A DNA stretch of 64,000 bases from Ceratothoa steindachneri (taxonomy: Eukaryota; Arthropoda; Malacostraca; Isopoda; Cymothoidae): assembly GCA_963969495.1 (NCBI GenBank), contig OZ018318.1, positions 99,393,357 through 99,457,356 on the forward strand, written 5' to 3'. Position numbers and translations under genes: made by a program. Shown here in pieces: positions 42,509-55,621 of the stretch (positions are counted from its first letter, which is position 1; every line of letters starts with the position of its first letter). The notes under the pieces were generated by a model, which worked only from the letters and a program-made list of their open reading frames with translations, was not told the DNA's origin and made no database searches.

Positions 42509-44888
42509 CAGGAGCGGATCCAGTAGGGGGGGGGGAGCCTCCCTAAATTAGTTTGCTATTGCCCACATTTTCCTAATAATAATAATAATCCATTTGAAAG
42601 AGCAAATTCAATTACATATTTATCTTCATCTTTTTTTATCTTACCCCTTTATATAGCTGGTGCTAGGGTGGTTTCTTTCGTTCTGGAGTTTTTTGCTATC
42701 ATGATGGACGAGACGACTGACGTTTCAATAGACGATCAAGCCCCCATTTGCGTCCGTCACTTCAGCGATGGTCATCCAAGAGTGGACGTCCTCGGCTTTG
42801 TTCATGCTAAGGATTTGACTGGCAAAGGACTAGCTCGTATCTTGCTTAGCACTTTGAAGAGTTTTGGCCTCGACATGAGCAGCTGCCGTGATCTCTGTTT
42901 TAACTGGACCAGTGCTATAATGGGTAATTTCGAGAGTGTGCAGCCGTAGTAGTGCAAGAATCTCCACTTTCAAAAGCAATACATTACTTTAATCATCGGC
43001 TAAACCTTGTCTTGATTAAGACATGCAAACGAAGGGGGTAAAGATCGCGCTCCAAACCTTTAACGAAGTTTACACCTTTATTTATTCATCAAACATGCGC
43101 TCAATGAGGTTTACTGAGCTCGTTAAATGCCTCTTGTCCACTAATCTACAAAGTCTTGTCAGCTTCTACATTACTAGATGGGTTGAGAGACATGATGTAG
43201 TCATTGTGTTTAATCAATTCCTGCCGGTAATTGCTGTCTTCCTTGAGGATGATAGCAGCTCGGATGCGAAGGAGGGAATACTATTGATCTCAATCCCAAA
43301 GCCACGATTTCTGATTTGCCTCATCGTCGCTGAGTCCATTCTAGCTCACACTGTGGAGCCAAGAGAGCCCTGCAGTCTCCTACAGTTGATCTAGTTTCAG
43401 CTTACCCCACGATTACTGAAGTCGTGGCGTATTTCAATAAGAACCGGGAAGCTGCTCTGATCAGATTCCATAGCGTCTTCAAGAAGGCAGAGAGCTTCTT
43501 CAGAAGATCGGCTCATCACATGACACCATTCCACTGCCTCGAATTTGCAAACAACAACGCAGCGAGCAAATGTATCATTCCAGACCATAGATGGAGGAAC
43601 AGGGAGGGGGAGGGGGCTGGCCCCTCCAATTTTGAAATCCAGAAATATAAAAATATATGCCTATAAATTCATCACCCTAATGGCACCTGTAGGCAGTGTA
43701 GGCTATTTTACAAAAATATAGTTCCAATAGGAATAACATGCATATCACAGCTTTTTTTTCCTGCTTAGTCCAGTCCTTGCACTGTCAATGATCGTAGGAT
43801 TAAATTTTTGGGGAAGATATTTGTAAATACTTGCATTTAACATTTGTATCATATTGAAAACAAATTGTATTACATATACTCTTATAAAAGCTATAATACT
43901 GTTGTGTCTATCTATTATATTCATAATTCAGTGAGTTTGTGTCTTTGAAATATAATTCTTGACTGAATACAATTTCATGTTTGTGTTTGTTTCGCACTGT
44001 TAATCTATGGTGGATTAAAATGCTAAAATTCAACTATTGTTGTTACATCAATGTCCTGTGTAGCTTTGTTATTCAAACATGCTCAGTTATGACGGGGCGA
44101 GCTGACCAGGCCGTTCCCCCCCTCTTTTGAAAAAGGTTCCTCCAACCCAGTTTGAGACAGCTCAAGAATATTATCACCGATCTTTCGACGTTCCTTTCCT
44201 TGACCAGGTGTTGACTGAGTGCTGAAGCGATTTGGGGGTGATACTTTTCCGGTCGCATTCAACATCAAATATCTGTTCATGGCACCAACGGAGATCCTGC
44301 TGCTTTAATGGGTGCGGCAAAAGTATACGAGGCTGACGTTGAGGCCTTGAGCCTTGTCAAGGCAGAAATGGAGCGTTGAATATCGTCAACAGTCAAGTTT
44401 GACTCCATTAGAGATGCCCTTACTCACGCCCAGCATTGAATGTATCCTAACTTGGCCAAGCTCATCCAAGTTCTGATCACGCTCCCATCTGAAACGCAGA
44501 AGCTGGACACTCATTTTCAACCCTGAAGCGTCTGAAAACATATTTAAGAAATACCATAGGTCAAGAACGCCTGAACGGCCGGGCATTACTCGCTGTTCAC
44601 AACGAAATTGAAGTTAAAATAGACAGTGCAATCAACCTATTTACCCAAAGCAACATGAGGTTGATGCTTGTGTGAAATAATAAATAGCGAATATCATATT
44701 TTTTATCGTTATATTTATAATGTTATTTTTATACTGCTATTTTTATACAGTTATATTTATATTTATTTATTTTACAATACAAAGCAATCTTAAAAATCCT
44801 TTCTTTAGTTGAGTGTTATACCTCAGACTTCTCAGAGGAGGAAATTTTGGTCAACCTTACCAAAAATTTTAGCCTGGATCCACCCCTG
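42509..44888 (+). mobile_element. hAT-type transposon with TIRs and 8-bp target duplication
   Basis: Left end CAGGAGCGGATCCAG, right end CTGGATCCACCCCTG (inverted, 12 of 15 match). Both are flanked by the identical 8-mer GTCACCAG (42501-42508 and 44889-44896), the hAT target-site size. Inside are transposase remnants. It sits just behind the 3' UTR of LINE copy 3. Confidence 0.92.
42640..44676 (+). pseudogene. hAT transposase (DUF4371/ZMYM-like type), broken
   Basis: 42668-42949 reads FAIMMDETTDVSIDDQ (first catalytic Asp), QAPICVRHFSDG, TGKGLA and FGLDMSSCRDLCFN. 43023-43394 has RWVERHDVVIVFNQFLPVI. 43424-43590 has FHSVFKKAESFF. 44100-44676 holds the C-terminal dimerisation part: LIQVLITLPS, then STLKRLKTYLRNTIGQERLN and GRALLAVHNE, ending at a TGA at 44674-44676. 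The N-terminal DNA-binding part is missing. There are several frameshifts, and about 480 bp of non-matching DNA (43600-44085) lies inside, possibly a smaller insertion. Confidence 0.85.
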
Positions 44889-44902
44889 GTCACCAGGATT
44901 TA

Positions 44903-44989
44903 TATGACACTCATTTGTGAGGCTTCTTTGTTCATCCTAATCAAACTTGCAATGGGATCAACAAAGAAGCCCCACAAATGAGTGTCATA
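44903..44989. repeat. 30-bp inverted repeat (hairpin)
   Basis: TATGACACTCATTTGTG-AGGCTTCTTTGTT (44903-44932) is repeated inverted at 44960-44989 with one mismatch, around a 27-base loop. A second inverted pair, AACAGAAAATAC / GTATTTTCTGTT (44991-45002 and 45043-45054), follows. It may be a small foldback element. Confidence 0.7.
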
Positions 44990-45054
44990 AAACAGAAAAT
45001 ACAAAATGATGATGAAATTGAACGAGATTTTATTAGTCAATGGTATTTTCTGTT

Positions 45055-45525
45055 CTATTCTGCCGCAGAACGATGTTATAGTACACTACCTTGTCCTTCG
45101 TGTTAGTTCTTTACTTCTTCTCGCGTTTTGCGGCTAGTCGAACCAGGTATCTAAGTATATAAATACTGCGCCTTATCCACTAGTCTAACGAGTATTCCGC
45201 ATCATAATCACTTACGATACTTCTAAGATACATAAAACATTTCAATTGTTAAAGGGTCCTAACATGGAATTTAATATTACAATTTATTCGCATTATCACC
45301 TTCAAACATACTATACATACTCTTTTTGCATTTATTTGCAACCTCTCTTCACCCATATCCTTTCAAACGTTTAGCTTGACATTTCTAAATCTCTATCAAT
45401 CCCGCCACTGAAACTAGGTCATCAACATATACAGACATAAACTATTAACATGCATATAGCAACAAAAAATTCTACCGATGAATATTATTTGTTAGATGCC
45501 AGGTGATGTTGATTTTTTATTTTAG
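45055..45525. other. Spacer, nothing recognised
   Basis: AT-rich. A polypyrimidine tract at its end (45508-45525) looks like the 3' splice site of the following exon. Confidence 0.4.
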
Positions 45526-46782
45526 CCTTGGAACCTCCTGATGATGGCATGGACTCCGATGTAGATGACCCAGCAGTAGAGCTTGTCGATATTGGGCAAG
45601 AAAATATAAAGCTTTTGGGAGCAAATGTTTTGGCAAAGCGAAGCACATTGAATTTAACAATCGAATTACTCGTGGAGAGCCATTTTCATGATGGAGATCT
45701 CCAGTAATTTTTGGTGAGTGAATTTCAGCCCAGTTAAAAGTTAAAGTTTGTACTGTAGTACAACTGTAATTAATGTACAATTGTATTTTGTGGTTAATAA
45801 TTGTATGCATAATGATATGTAGGTCCCTATATACTCTATAATTAGAGGGTAAATATTGATTTTTTTGTTTTATTTTTTGATTATGTTTGAAGACATTCAA
45901 GGTAGAGAAAGCGAAAGAGAGATGCAACCTCCAAACAAAAAAAAAATTAAGTCTAAAAAGCCTACTTACACATGGAACACCTCCAATTTGGAAAATGGAT
46001 ATGCAAGTCCGGTATCGAAACCAGTGCCACATAAACCAGTTATTTTGAATAAATGGTCTAATGAAGGACTCCTACCTATTGATTTCTTCAAAGTGTTTTG
46101 TAACAATGAGCTAATGGGTCTTATTAAATCAGAGAAAAACCTATTTCACCAACAGAAATTTGGAAAAGATTTGGCAGTTTCTGTTGAGGAACTCTATAAA
46201 GTCTTGGGTATTCCACTGTTATCTGGATATAATATGGTGAGCGCATTTTCCAATGCATAATAATGACTTAGCTGCTTAACAATTATTTTTTTATATTGAA
46301 ACCAGGCAATGGCTTCGCCACTTTCCCCTAAGGAGAAGCTTGCGCTTCGCTACTAAGATTAAAATCTAAAATCTAAAAAAATGCAGCCATGGTTAAATTT
46401 TTATAAATTTTCTAAACTTCGCCAATTATAATCATTTTAAAAATAAACTCTAAACTATGTTCCCCCTTTCAAAAAATCACGTTGCTAAAATATAGTTATA
46501 GATAAAATAAAAATGCAGCCTTACTAAAATTTTAACAAATTTTCTGAACTTCACTAATTGTAATTCATTTTCTTTAAAAACATTATAAAGCATTGGATAA
46601 TCATATTTATTTTTTCTTAACTAAAAAAATATTTTGTTTTTTCAAACTCTAAAGAAATTCTCAGAAATTACCTTGATAAAAATTTAAAATATACTTAAGT
46701 CATAACCAAACTAAGATGAAATTATTATTCAAATACTCCCCAAAATCCCCTTCTTAAATTATAGAGTCAGTGATGATGATGG

Positions 46783-46825
<43 letters not shown>

Positions 46826-47129
46826 ATTGCTTATAGCCATTTGTATTTACAGGTACAAAGCCGCCGACCCTGCTGGTCGAGACAGGCAAATACTCGAAAC
46901 CTGGCTATCATTCAATGTGGATGAGTGTGAATAGATTTGATGAAATTATTAGAACCCTACATTTTGTGGTTAATACTAATCAACCAGTAGAAGTTAAAAG
47001 TTTAAAGTTAGACCATTATTTGAGCAATTCAACAAAGTTCTTTTACAGGTTTGTCACCCTCTTCCGATGTCATGGGCAATTGATGTAGCAATGGAGCCTT
47101 ATTAGGAATGACACGGGCTAAAATAGTTA
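45526..47129 (+). pseudogene. piggyBac-type transposase-derived gene, 5' exons
   Basis: DDE transposase family (PGBD-like). Exon a, 45526-45713, lies between a TTTTTATTTTAG acceptor and a GTGAGTG donor; it reads EPPDDGMDSDVDD, like the acidic N-terminus of PGBD proteins, but has a stop just before the donor. Exon b, 45893-46236, ends at GTGAGC; it has WSNEGLLPIDFFKVFCN, KDLAVSVEELYKVLGI and LLSGYNM. Exon c starts at 46853 after TATTTACAG and continues the frame exactly: VQSRRPCWSRQANTRN. After a frameshift come VNRFDEIIRTLHFVVN, PLFEQFNKVLL, and PMSWAIDVAMEPY, the DE/D-region (catalytic Asp). The gene is interrupted at about 47129 by a Gypsy element; it resumes at 55622. A (GAT)n run lies in the second intron. 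Confidence 0.82.
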
Positions 47130-48222
47130 TGGGGGGGGAAGATGAAAGTATCTCTTCGTTGGTCACCAGATATATTTATATTCCACCTCGTTTTGTGATC
47201 CTCTTTGCTATTGCGCTCCCCATAAGATTGTTGCGAAACGTTGATCGTTAAAATGGATTTGAGTGATACGATAATTCCGAGAAATTATTATCTGACTCCA
47301 AAAGTTAATGATAAATATTTTTGGCTGGGCGATGAGCATAAATTCTGATATAATTTTGCCTTCGAGCAAAATGGTGATGAAAACAAGAAGAGTGCAGTTC
47401 TATTTATTTACTGGCTTTGAGTAGCAAATGGGGGAGGAGTTCGAATTAGATTGATTATCGATTTTACAATTTGATGATGCTTAAATACAATTCTCTTAAT
47501 GTTTATGCTTTGGTACGATGAATGAATAAGACTCTTCTTGATGTAAGATCAGTTGCGTAAATGCTATTTCTTAATGCCGAGTAAAAGACTTGATTGGTAT
47601 GACGCGCTAGCGATATGTGTAACTGCTCCTCGAATCTCTCGAATGACCTCTCTCGAATGATTTCTCTCGATGATCTATCTCGAATGATTCTCTCTCTTCC
47701 TCGCGATTTGGTCGTTTTATACTTGGACACATTTGCAAATATATAGATATATATACATATACAATACTTTTGAAAACCTTTTCTCGAGTGAGAAAATTTA
47801 CTGAAACGGTGAAACTTGGTCAAGCGCTTTTTTTTCGTCTTCCTTAACAAAAATTAAAATATTGTAGTTAAAATTTGATTCTCACCGAGTGTCGTTACGA
47901 TCGAACTAACCTATTTTAAGGTTCTCTTTTCTTTTCTCTTAATGTTTATTTTTCCAGACCGTAACCATAGAATAATTAGTCTGATTCTCAGTTTAGCTCT
48001 CCACCACGACTTTGGTCTTCTCAGAAAATCAAAATGGGAATGGTTCTAAAATATCCTGTTACATGTTACAACGTTTCACTTGAGTTTCTTTTTGTTTCGT
48101 TTTACAGATATAAATTTATTTACATTGGCTGAGTGTACACATTAATTCTTAATGGTTTTGTGCGTGCACATATTGTGTGCGCCACAGCATGCACATATAT
48201 TGCGTGCACCATGTGCACCATA
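47130..48222 (-). repeat. Gypsy 3' LTR
   Basis: Aligns along its length with 54412-55621 (about 85-90% by eye). It keeps a segment of about 95 bp at 47497-47590 that the other LTR lacks, and has only a short TA stretch near 47740. The divergence of the two LTRs indicates an old insertion. Confidence 0.9.
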
Positions 48223-48403
48223 TCACTTCCCAATGAAAGAGATATTTAGTATCTCTAATATAGAATATATACATATCATATACTAATAAACATATTTACA
48301 AATATATACAAAGATAGTTCGGGGTTCGCCAGTTCGACTAAGATAATATAGTTGTACAAACGGATGTACACTTTATATTTCTGTGCGTTAACATCCCTCT
48401 GAA

Positions 48404-50335
48404 ATGTCCCCGTCGGTCTTCTGTTCAACCAAAGTGGTTAAACAAGAAATCGTCCAACTGCTTAGGAAGAAGAGAACTGTGTACCGACAATCGAAGATCT
48501 CGGGTGACTTTGACGAATACCGGAGGCTAGCCAGGAGAGTGAAGTCCAGCATAAGGGCGGCTAAACGTTCTGAGGAACTCCGAGTGGCGAGACTCTGTAA
48601 AGAGAATCCCAAGGAGTTTTTTGGATATGTGAACAGCCGTAAACCAATCCGTCGAACGATTGGCCCTTTGAAAAATGAGGAGGGGACATTAAAGCACTTA
48701 GATGCAGAAAATGCTAACCTCCTCAACGACTACTTCTCTTCAGTGTTTACTGAAGAGTGTGGTCCCATCCCCCAGCCAATGGATTCCTACTCGGGGGAAA
48801 AGCTGGAGGATATGGACTTCACCGAAGGGGAAATAAAAAAGAAGATCAGTGACCTAATGACGAATAAGTCACCTAGCCCGGATGGGTTTCTACCTAAGGT
48901 GTTAAAAGAAGTGCGCGATCAAGTGTCACGACACCTGAGCGCAATCTTTAACATGTCAATCCGAACCGAATGCGTTCCTAGAGACTGGCGTGAAGCGGAG
49001 GTGACTCCTATCTTCAAGAAAGGAGACCGAAGCGAACCGTCAAACTACCGACCTATCAGTCTGACTTCGATAGTCGGTAAATTCATGGAAAGCATGATGG
49101 TGGAGAAAATGACGTCATATTTAGAGTCAAACCTGCTACTGAGGAGTTCCCAGCACGGCTTCCGAAGGCAACGGTTATGCCTGACGAACCTTGTGGAATT
49201 CTTCCACTTCGTGTTCAGTGAGCACGATCGGGACAAGGCGGTGGATGTGGTGTACTTAGACTTTCAGAAAGCCTTTGATAAGGTACCACACTACCGCCTA
49301 CTCCGGAAAGTGCGAGCGCTGGGCATAGACGGAAAAGTAGCCGGCTGGATCGAGAACTGGCTAAGTGGCAGACGGCAACGGGTGGTGGTAAATGGACAGG
49401 CTTCTGAGTGGGTGCCCATTACTAGCGGGGTGCCTCAAGGTTCTGTCCTGGGACCACTACTATTCATCATCTACGTCAACGACATGGACGGTGACATGGT
49501 TGCCAAGATTTCTAAATTTGCCGACGATACCAAGCTTGGTATGAACGTTGCAAAAGATGGAAATACTGCCCACCTGCAAGAAGGTCTTGGGAAGATTGGG
49601 GAGTGGTCGGACACGTGGCAAATGCCTTTTAACGTGGGGAAATGCAAAGTAATGCATATAGGCCACAGAAACCCCCAATCTCAGTATATCCTGAAGGGCA
49701 CTGCTCTTAAATCGAGTGACACTGAGAAGGACTTGGGTGTAACAATCACTAGCGACCTCAAGTTCTCGAAACAGTGCATCGAGGCAGAGAAGAAAGCCCA
49801 AAGGATGTTAGGCTACATAAAGCGCCAGTTTGGATACCGTAACAAGGAGATAGTACTTTGTTTGTACAACTCCCTCGTTCGGCCGCACCTGGAGTATGCC
49901 GTACAATTTTGGAGTCCTTCGTTTCGAAAGGACATCGCAAGGTTGGAACGCGTACAAGCTAGGGCAAGCAAAGTGATTCCCTCTATCCGACATAAAAGTT
50001 ATGAGGATAGACTAAGGGAATTAAATCTGTTCTCGCTGGAAACTCGTAGACTGCATGGTCAGCTCATCGAAGTTTTCAAAATACTTCGAGGGTTCGACAA
50101 TGTTGACTACCGGGATATTTTCACACTGAGTGAGAACAGAACGCGCAATCACGGCTTCAAACTTGAACTGACGCGTTACATCCGCAATCTGTGCGGAAAG
50201 TTTTTCACTTACGGTATCTGCGGTAAGTGGAACGCACTTCCAGTGGAAGTTGTCAACAGTGAATCTGTTGACCAGTTCAAGTCAAGACTAGACAAAGTCT
50301 TGAAAAGTGGCCGTTTAGATACGCAAAACAATTGA
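48404..50335 (+). CDS. CR1/L2-type LINE ORF2, reverse transcriptase part (643 aa, uninterrupted)
   Basis: Plus-strand open frame of a 5'-truncated CR1-type LINE. The endonuclease is missing, and the first ~10 residues are probably flank. Order: FFGYVNSRKPIRRTIGPL (about residue 67), LNDYFSSVFTEE, SPSPDGFLPKVLK, VTPIFKKGDRSEPSNYRPIS, SSQHGFRRQRLCLTNL, VVYLDFQKAFDKVPHYRLL, TSGVPQGSVLGPLLFIIYVN, the catalytic SKFADDTKLG, then DLGVTITSDLKFSKQC and SLVRPHLEYAVQFWSPS, ending with the usual C-terminal block (KWNALPVEVVNSESVDQFK). All RT motifs are intact. It should be dead as an element for lack of a promoter and endonuclease, but it is young: no stop in 1.9 kb. It lies inside the Gypsy element in opposite orientation. 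The 3' UTR runs to about 50430. Confidence 0.9.
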   Translation: MSPSVFCSTKVVKQEIVQLLRKKRTVYRQSKISGDFDEYRRLARRVKSSIRAAKRSEELRVARLCKENPKEFFGYVNSRKPIRRTIGPLKNEEGTLKHLDAENANLLNDYFSSVFTEECGPIPQPMDSYSGEKLEDMDFTEGEIKKKISDLMTNKSPSPDGFLPKVLKEVRDQVSRHLSAIFNMSIRTECVPRDWREAEVTPIFKKGDRSEPSNYRPISLTSIVGKFMESMMVEKMTSYLESNLLLRSSQHGFRRQRLCLTNLVEFFHFVFSEHDRDKAVDVVYLDFQKAFDKVPHYRLLRKVRALGIDGKVAGWIENWLSGRRQRVVVNGQASEWVPITSGVPQGSVLGPLLFIIYVNDMDGDMVAKISKFADDTKLGMNVAKDGNTAHLQEGLGKIGEWSDTWQMPFNVGKCKVMHIGHRNPQSQYILKGTALKSSDTEKDLGVTITSDLKFSKQCIEAEKKAQRMLGYIKRQFGYRNKEIVLCLYNSLVRPHLEYAVQFWSPSFRKDIARLERVQARASKVIPSIRHKSYEDRLRELNLFSLETRRLHGQLIEVFKILRGFDNVDYRDIFTLSENRTRNHGFKLELTRYIRNLCGKFFTYGICGKWNALPVEVVNSESVDQFKSRLDKVLKSGRLDTQNN

Positions 50336-50456
50336 GCAGCCATGTGCCTGCTCAATTGCTAGTCCAAATTCATTTGGTTATTAGCTCACAATGAGTCTAT
50401 CGGTACACAACATGTTTTAAAAATAATGACACGGATTTCTTGCAAACTTTATTCCC

Positions 50457-51541
50457 CTACCAGAACGCGAACTTACATTGATTATTTGTTTGATTGTTCA
50501 CATTAAATTCGCTATTCTCTATTGAAATATCTTCATTAACTTCACTATCACTTATATCGTCGGGGAGATTTACAGAGATATGGTCATTGCCGGGATAGTT
50601 ATACTTATTTACAGAATTATGATTTATTTGTGGCGTTCTAACAGTTTTTAGTATATTTACTGACACAGTCTCAGCACGTACATAAGGGAGTTCTATTTCG
50701 AACATTTTGTCGTTTCGAGCGATAACCTTGAATGGACCAGTATATGGCTCTTTTAACGGCTTTCTTATACGATCGAAACGTCCCCAAACATGCGTAGCGT
50801 CGCACAAGTCTTTAGGAACGAACACTTTTGTTTTCACATGTAAGTGTCCTTGAGACATTTGAGCGAAATCTATATGTGTCATTGTTTTCGCTAATTCAGT
50901 CACAAATTTTGAATTACTTTTAGGTGATGAGGAAGTGACAAGTGGTCTAGGATTAAGAAGAGTGGTACCTGTGACAACGGTAAATGGGGAAAACCCGGAT
51001 TCGTTGGACAATGATCTGATTTCCAATAGAACAATTGGAAGGGCCATTATACAGCTTTATTTACGTACCATAATGGAAGTCTTAAATTACGATGTGCCAT
51101 TTCTACTAATCCGTTCATGGACGGTCTATAGGCCGTTGTTCTCAGACGATGAAAACCAACGAGAGTCGAGAGTTTCTTAAAAAGTTCGTACTCGAACGGC
51201 GTTCTTCGATCGGTAATCACGTACAGAGAGACTCCAAAGCGGGAAATCCAGCCATCTACGAAGGAAAAAGCTACCGTCACCGCGCTTATAGCGGGAATCT
51301 TTATTGCTTCTATCCATCTAGTCGCTCCGTCAATGCATGAGAGTATATAGTGATTATTAGAAGGGTAAGATTGGCCATAAGGTGTACACTGAGGAAGGGG
51401 TCCAATGATATCTATGTGTACGGTTTTAAATCTCAACGTTGTACCATTGATGGGGAGAACTGGGGATTTCGTGTGTCGATTTATTTTTGCAGATTGACAT
51501 GAAATGCATCCTCGCGTCCATGAGCATATATCCCTATCCAT
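50457..51541 (-). pseudogene. Gypsy integrase, broken
   Basis: Minus strand. 51541-51047 has the catalytic core: CISCQSAKINRH, HIDIIGPLP (the usual core start), SCIDGATRWIEAI, the second Asp in VITDRRTPFEYELF and the Glu in PSMNGLVEMAHR. Separately, 51047-50457 holds the C-terminal part with YTGPFKVIARNDKMFEIELP, the GPY/F module, and an acidic tail. The H2C2 finger region upstream is poorly preserved. A frame break lies at about 51047. Beyond the stop, GGTAGGGGAAT resembles a polypurine tract. Confidence 0.85.
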
Positions 51542-51567
51542 ATTTGGCCAGAAATATCTAGTTTTAA

Positions 51568-53642
51568 TTAATTTAAGGGACCCTTTGATACCGGGATGTG
51601 ATAGATTATGCAGTTGGCTAAAAATGGTATTTCTGGAAACCGAAGGAACGAACGGTCTGGGATATTGAGAGGAAACATCACATCAGAGGGTAATATTCTC
51701 GGGAAATGGAAATGGCTTATGTTTACATTGGAATTTCTTGACTTCGCCATCTTTCGCTTGTTATCATGTCAATGTTTGAAGGTCAAGGGGGTTTACCAGG
51801 ACTGCGTTGACGTTTCTCCACAGACAGTCAGCAACTACGTTATTTTCTCCTTGGAGACAGGCTATGTCCTTGATATACTCCAATATCACTGTCCAATTCC
51901 TTTGCTGTCTCTCAGTTTTCGCACGTAACGGTAATGAGAAAGCGGAAATGAGTGGTTTATGATCTGTTCAGAGAGTTACCTGTCGTCCTTCAATCATGTG
52001 TCGGAAGTATATGACTGCTAAGTATGCTGCCAAAAGTTCGCGATCATATGTTAAAATAAACTTGCTGTGTCCGGTTCAATTTGCTCGAATGGTTGAGGAA
52101 AACCATTCACCATTTGATGAAGAGCAGCACCCACCGCATATTAGGAACTATCAGTCACCAACTGATACGGAGAATCATTCGGGAGGGGATGTTTTAGCAT
52201 GATTGATTCTACCAGGGCTGCCTTCGTATTATATAATACTTTGTGTGAGGCATCATTCCATATGAGTTCTCGAGCTTTTGGTAGCATGTGTGCCAATTCC
52301 GTAAGTGGAGCGGCAATTGGAGCGAAATTAGGCATATTTCTTCGATAGTAACCTAGTATGCCAAGGTAACGGCGTAATTCTTTGTAGTCGGTCGCTAACG
52401 GCATATTAGCGATTTCTGAAATATTTTTGGGTGGTGGTTTTAATCCTGAGTCTGAGATATGATGTCCTAAAAATTCAATTTCCCTTCTCATGAACTCGCA
52501 TTTTTCTATTGAAACACGAAGTCCGTTTTCGGCTAAAGTTTTAAGTACCTTTTCTAAATCCTCGACGTGTTCTTTTTCGTTTTCGGAAAATATAAGAATG
52601 TCTTCGATATAGACAAATATACATTCCAAATCACGGAATACACTGTCCATATGGCGTTGAAAAGTGCAACTGGCATTCTTCAAGCCAAATGGGAGTCTTA
52701 AAAATTCCCAAAGTCCACATGGAGTTATGACAGCGTTTTTTTCTATATCTGCTTTATTCATTGGGATTTGATAGCACGCTCTAATCAGGTTGAGACGGGA
52801 AAAAATGGTTTTACCGTGAAGGTAATTAGCCATAAATTGAATTCTAGGTAGGGGATAACGATCGGGCTTAGTGATCGTGTTAACCTGCGAAAATCACTCA
52901 CCACTCTGTATTCTTTTGAATTTTAATTTTGCACCATGTGAATCGGTGATGCCCATGGTGATTTTGAGAGCCTCATTACGCCTTCTTTCAATAGAGAAGC
53001 AAATGTTGCTTTGGAAAATTGCAGCTTTTCCATAGAAAGGAATCTTGAGCGAGCAAAAGTTGGTCGTGAACTTCCTGTCTCAATGGTATGAAACACGAAA
53101 TTTGGTGGTGGATTAACGACGTCTACTTGCTGCGGGTTGTATATCGAGTTGAATTTCTGAATCACTGTCTTGCATTTTGCGGGGATGTGTGAAAGGTCAT
53201 TGATAATTATAGAGACTAACGGGGCTTCTGATTGTTTAATTTTAGAAGATAACTTGGTGCATTTGTCTACTAGATTGGCTTGACTACAGTCTGCCAAAAG
53301 ATCAGAATGAGCGAGAAAATCTGCTCCTAGAACTACGAACATCCAATTGAAGATACGGCGTAAACTGGGATGACTATGTCTAGCATGACTTCACCGTGTA
53401 CTTTGATCTTACCCCCGTTGGCTGCGGCAAGATTTACACTCGACTTTCTCATTTCGCATTACTGTACGAGGTTGATGGGAATAATCGAGACGCTTGCGCC
53501 AATGTCTATAAGGAATTCGCCTTTCTTTCTATTTAATTTATCAGAGACAGTGATTAACATTGGCATACCGGTCGTCGCATTAACTTCAGCATGCCTTACT
53601 AGTTTTCCGAAGAATAGGAGATGGGAGTCTAGATGGTGGTAG
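51568..53642 (-). pseudogene. Gypsy protease, reverse transcriptase and RNase H, broken
   Basis: Minus strand. The protease at about 53540-53340 reads EFLIDIGASVSII, with DIG where an aspartic protease needs DTG or DSG, and later VVLGADFL. The RT follows: 53342-52923 ends in the words FARSRFLSMEKLQFSKATF and KSPWASPIHMV; 52833-52141 has FSRLNLIRACYQIPM, LWEFLRLPFGLKNASCTFQR and the box FVYIEDILIF, where the first catalytic Asp of YVDD is Glu. RNase H starts with YQLVTDSS. Several frame breaks and the altered active sites show a dead element. Confidence 0.85.
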
Positions 53643-53654
53643 GATTTCTATATT

Positions 53655-54355
53655 TTCTCCCCGTTTAGGCCATTTGCACCACGGCCTGCAATGTTTCGCC
53701 TCTAGACCAAAATATAAATGGGCTCGACATACTAAAGGTTTTTAATCGCTACAAAACGGTTTAAGTCCTAGCGTTATGCAATCAATACGCTTATTTGTAA
53801 ATCTATTCGTGCCAGTGTACGCGCCACTGGACATTGACCGCCCATCCTTCACATATTTCACATTACGATTTGAATTATCGCACTGCCTATTGTAAGCACT
53901 AGCACTATCTTCGCGAATAGAAAAAATGTTATTGTTAGTTACATGATTGGACGAATTTATGTCTTACCAGATCTTCACCAACGCCGACTTAAGTGCCGTC
54001 TTCCTTAAATCTGGAAGTTTCACCGATGGTCGCCCGTGGAGTGGAGATGAAGCATTAATTTCTCGAATAATTCGGGTTTAGTCCTTTCAAATAGACTGAT
54101 AACTTCAATCCTCAGTTGTGTATGATTCTGTAATGAAAGAACTGCGTCAGAGAGACGATCGACTGTTTTCGCTGGTAGTGCTGCAAGAGTATGGAAGAAT
54201 TTGATGTCTTCTCTGGTTATCTTTACAATGTGGAATAGTGCTTCCACGATTCCGAACCAACCAGCTACGATTGCGTCATTGAAAATTCGCGGCTTGACTA
54301 CGATGGAGTTTGTGGCTTCTTCTGGGAATATTTGTTCGGTTGTTCTTGAATCCAT
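53655..54355 (-). pseudogene. Gypsy gag, broken
   Basis: Minus strand. The frame 54355-54020 has capsid-like words: AGWFGIVEALFHIV, KFFHTLAALPAKTVDRLS and LISLFERTKPELFEKL-like residues. Near 53700-53660 the end of gag is recognisable as a Cys-His segment (CRAHLYFGLEAKHCRPWCKW), a pattern common at the gag C-terminus in arthropod Gypsy elements. Between them are stops and frameshifts. Confidence 0.75.
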
Positions 54356-54411
54356 CTTATATTATTTTATCTTACTCGATTTTCGATCACTAATAAATGG
54401 TCACGAATTTA

Positions 54412-55621
<1,210 letters not shown>

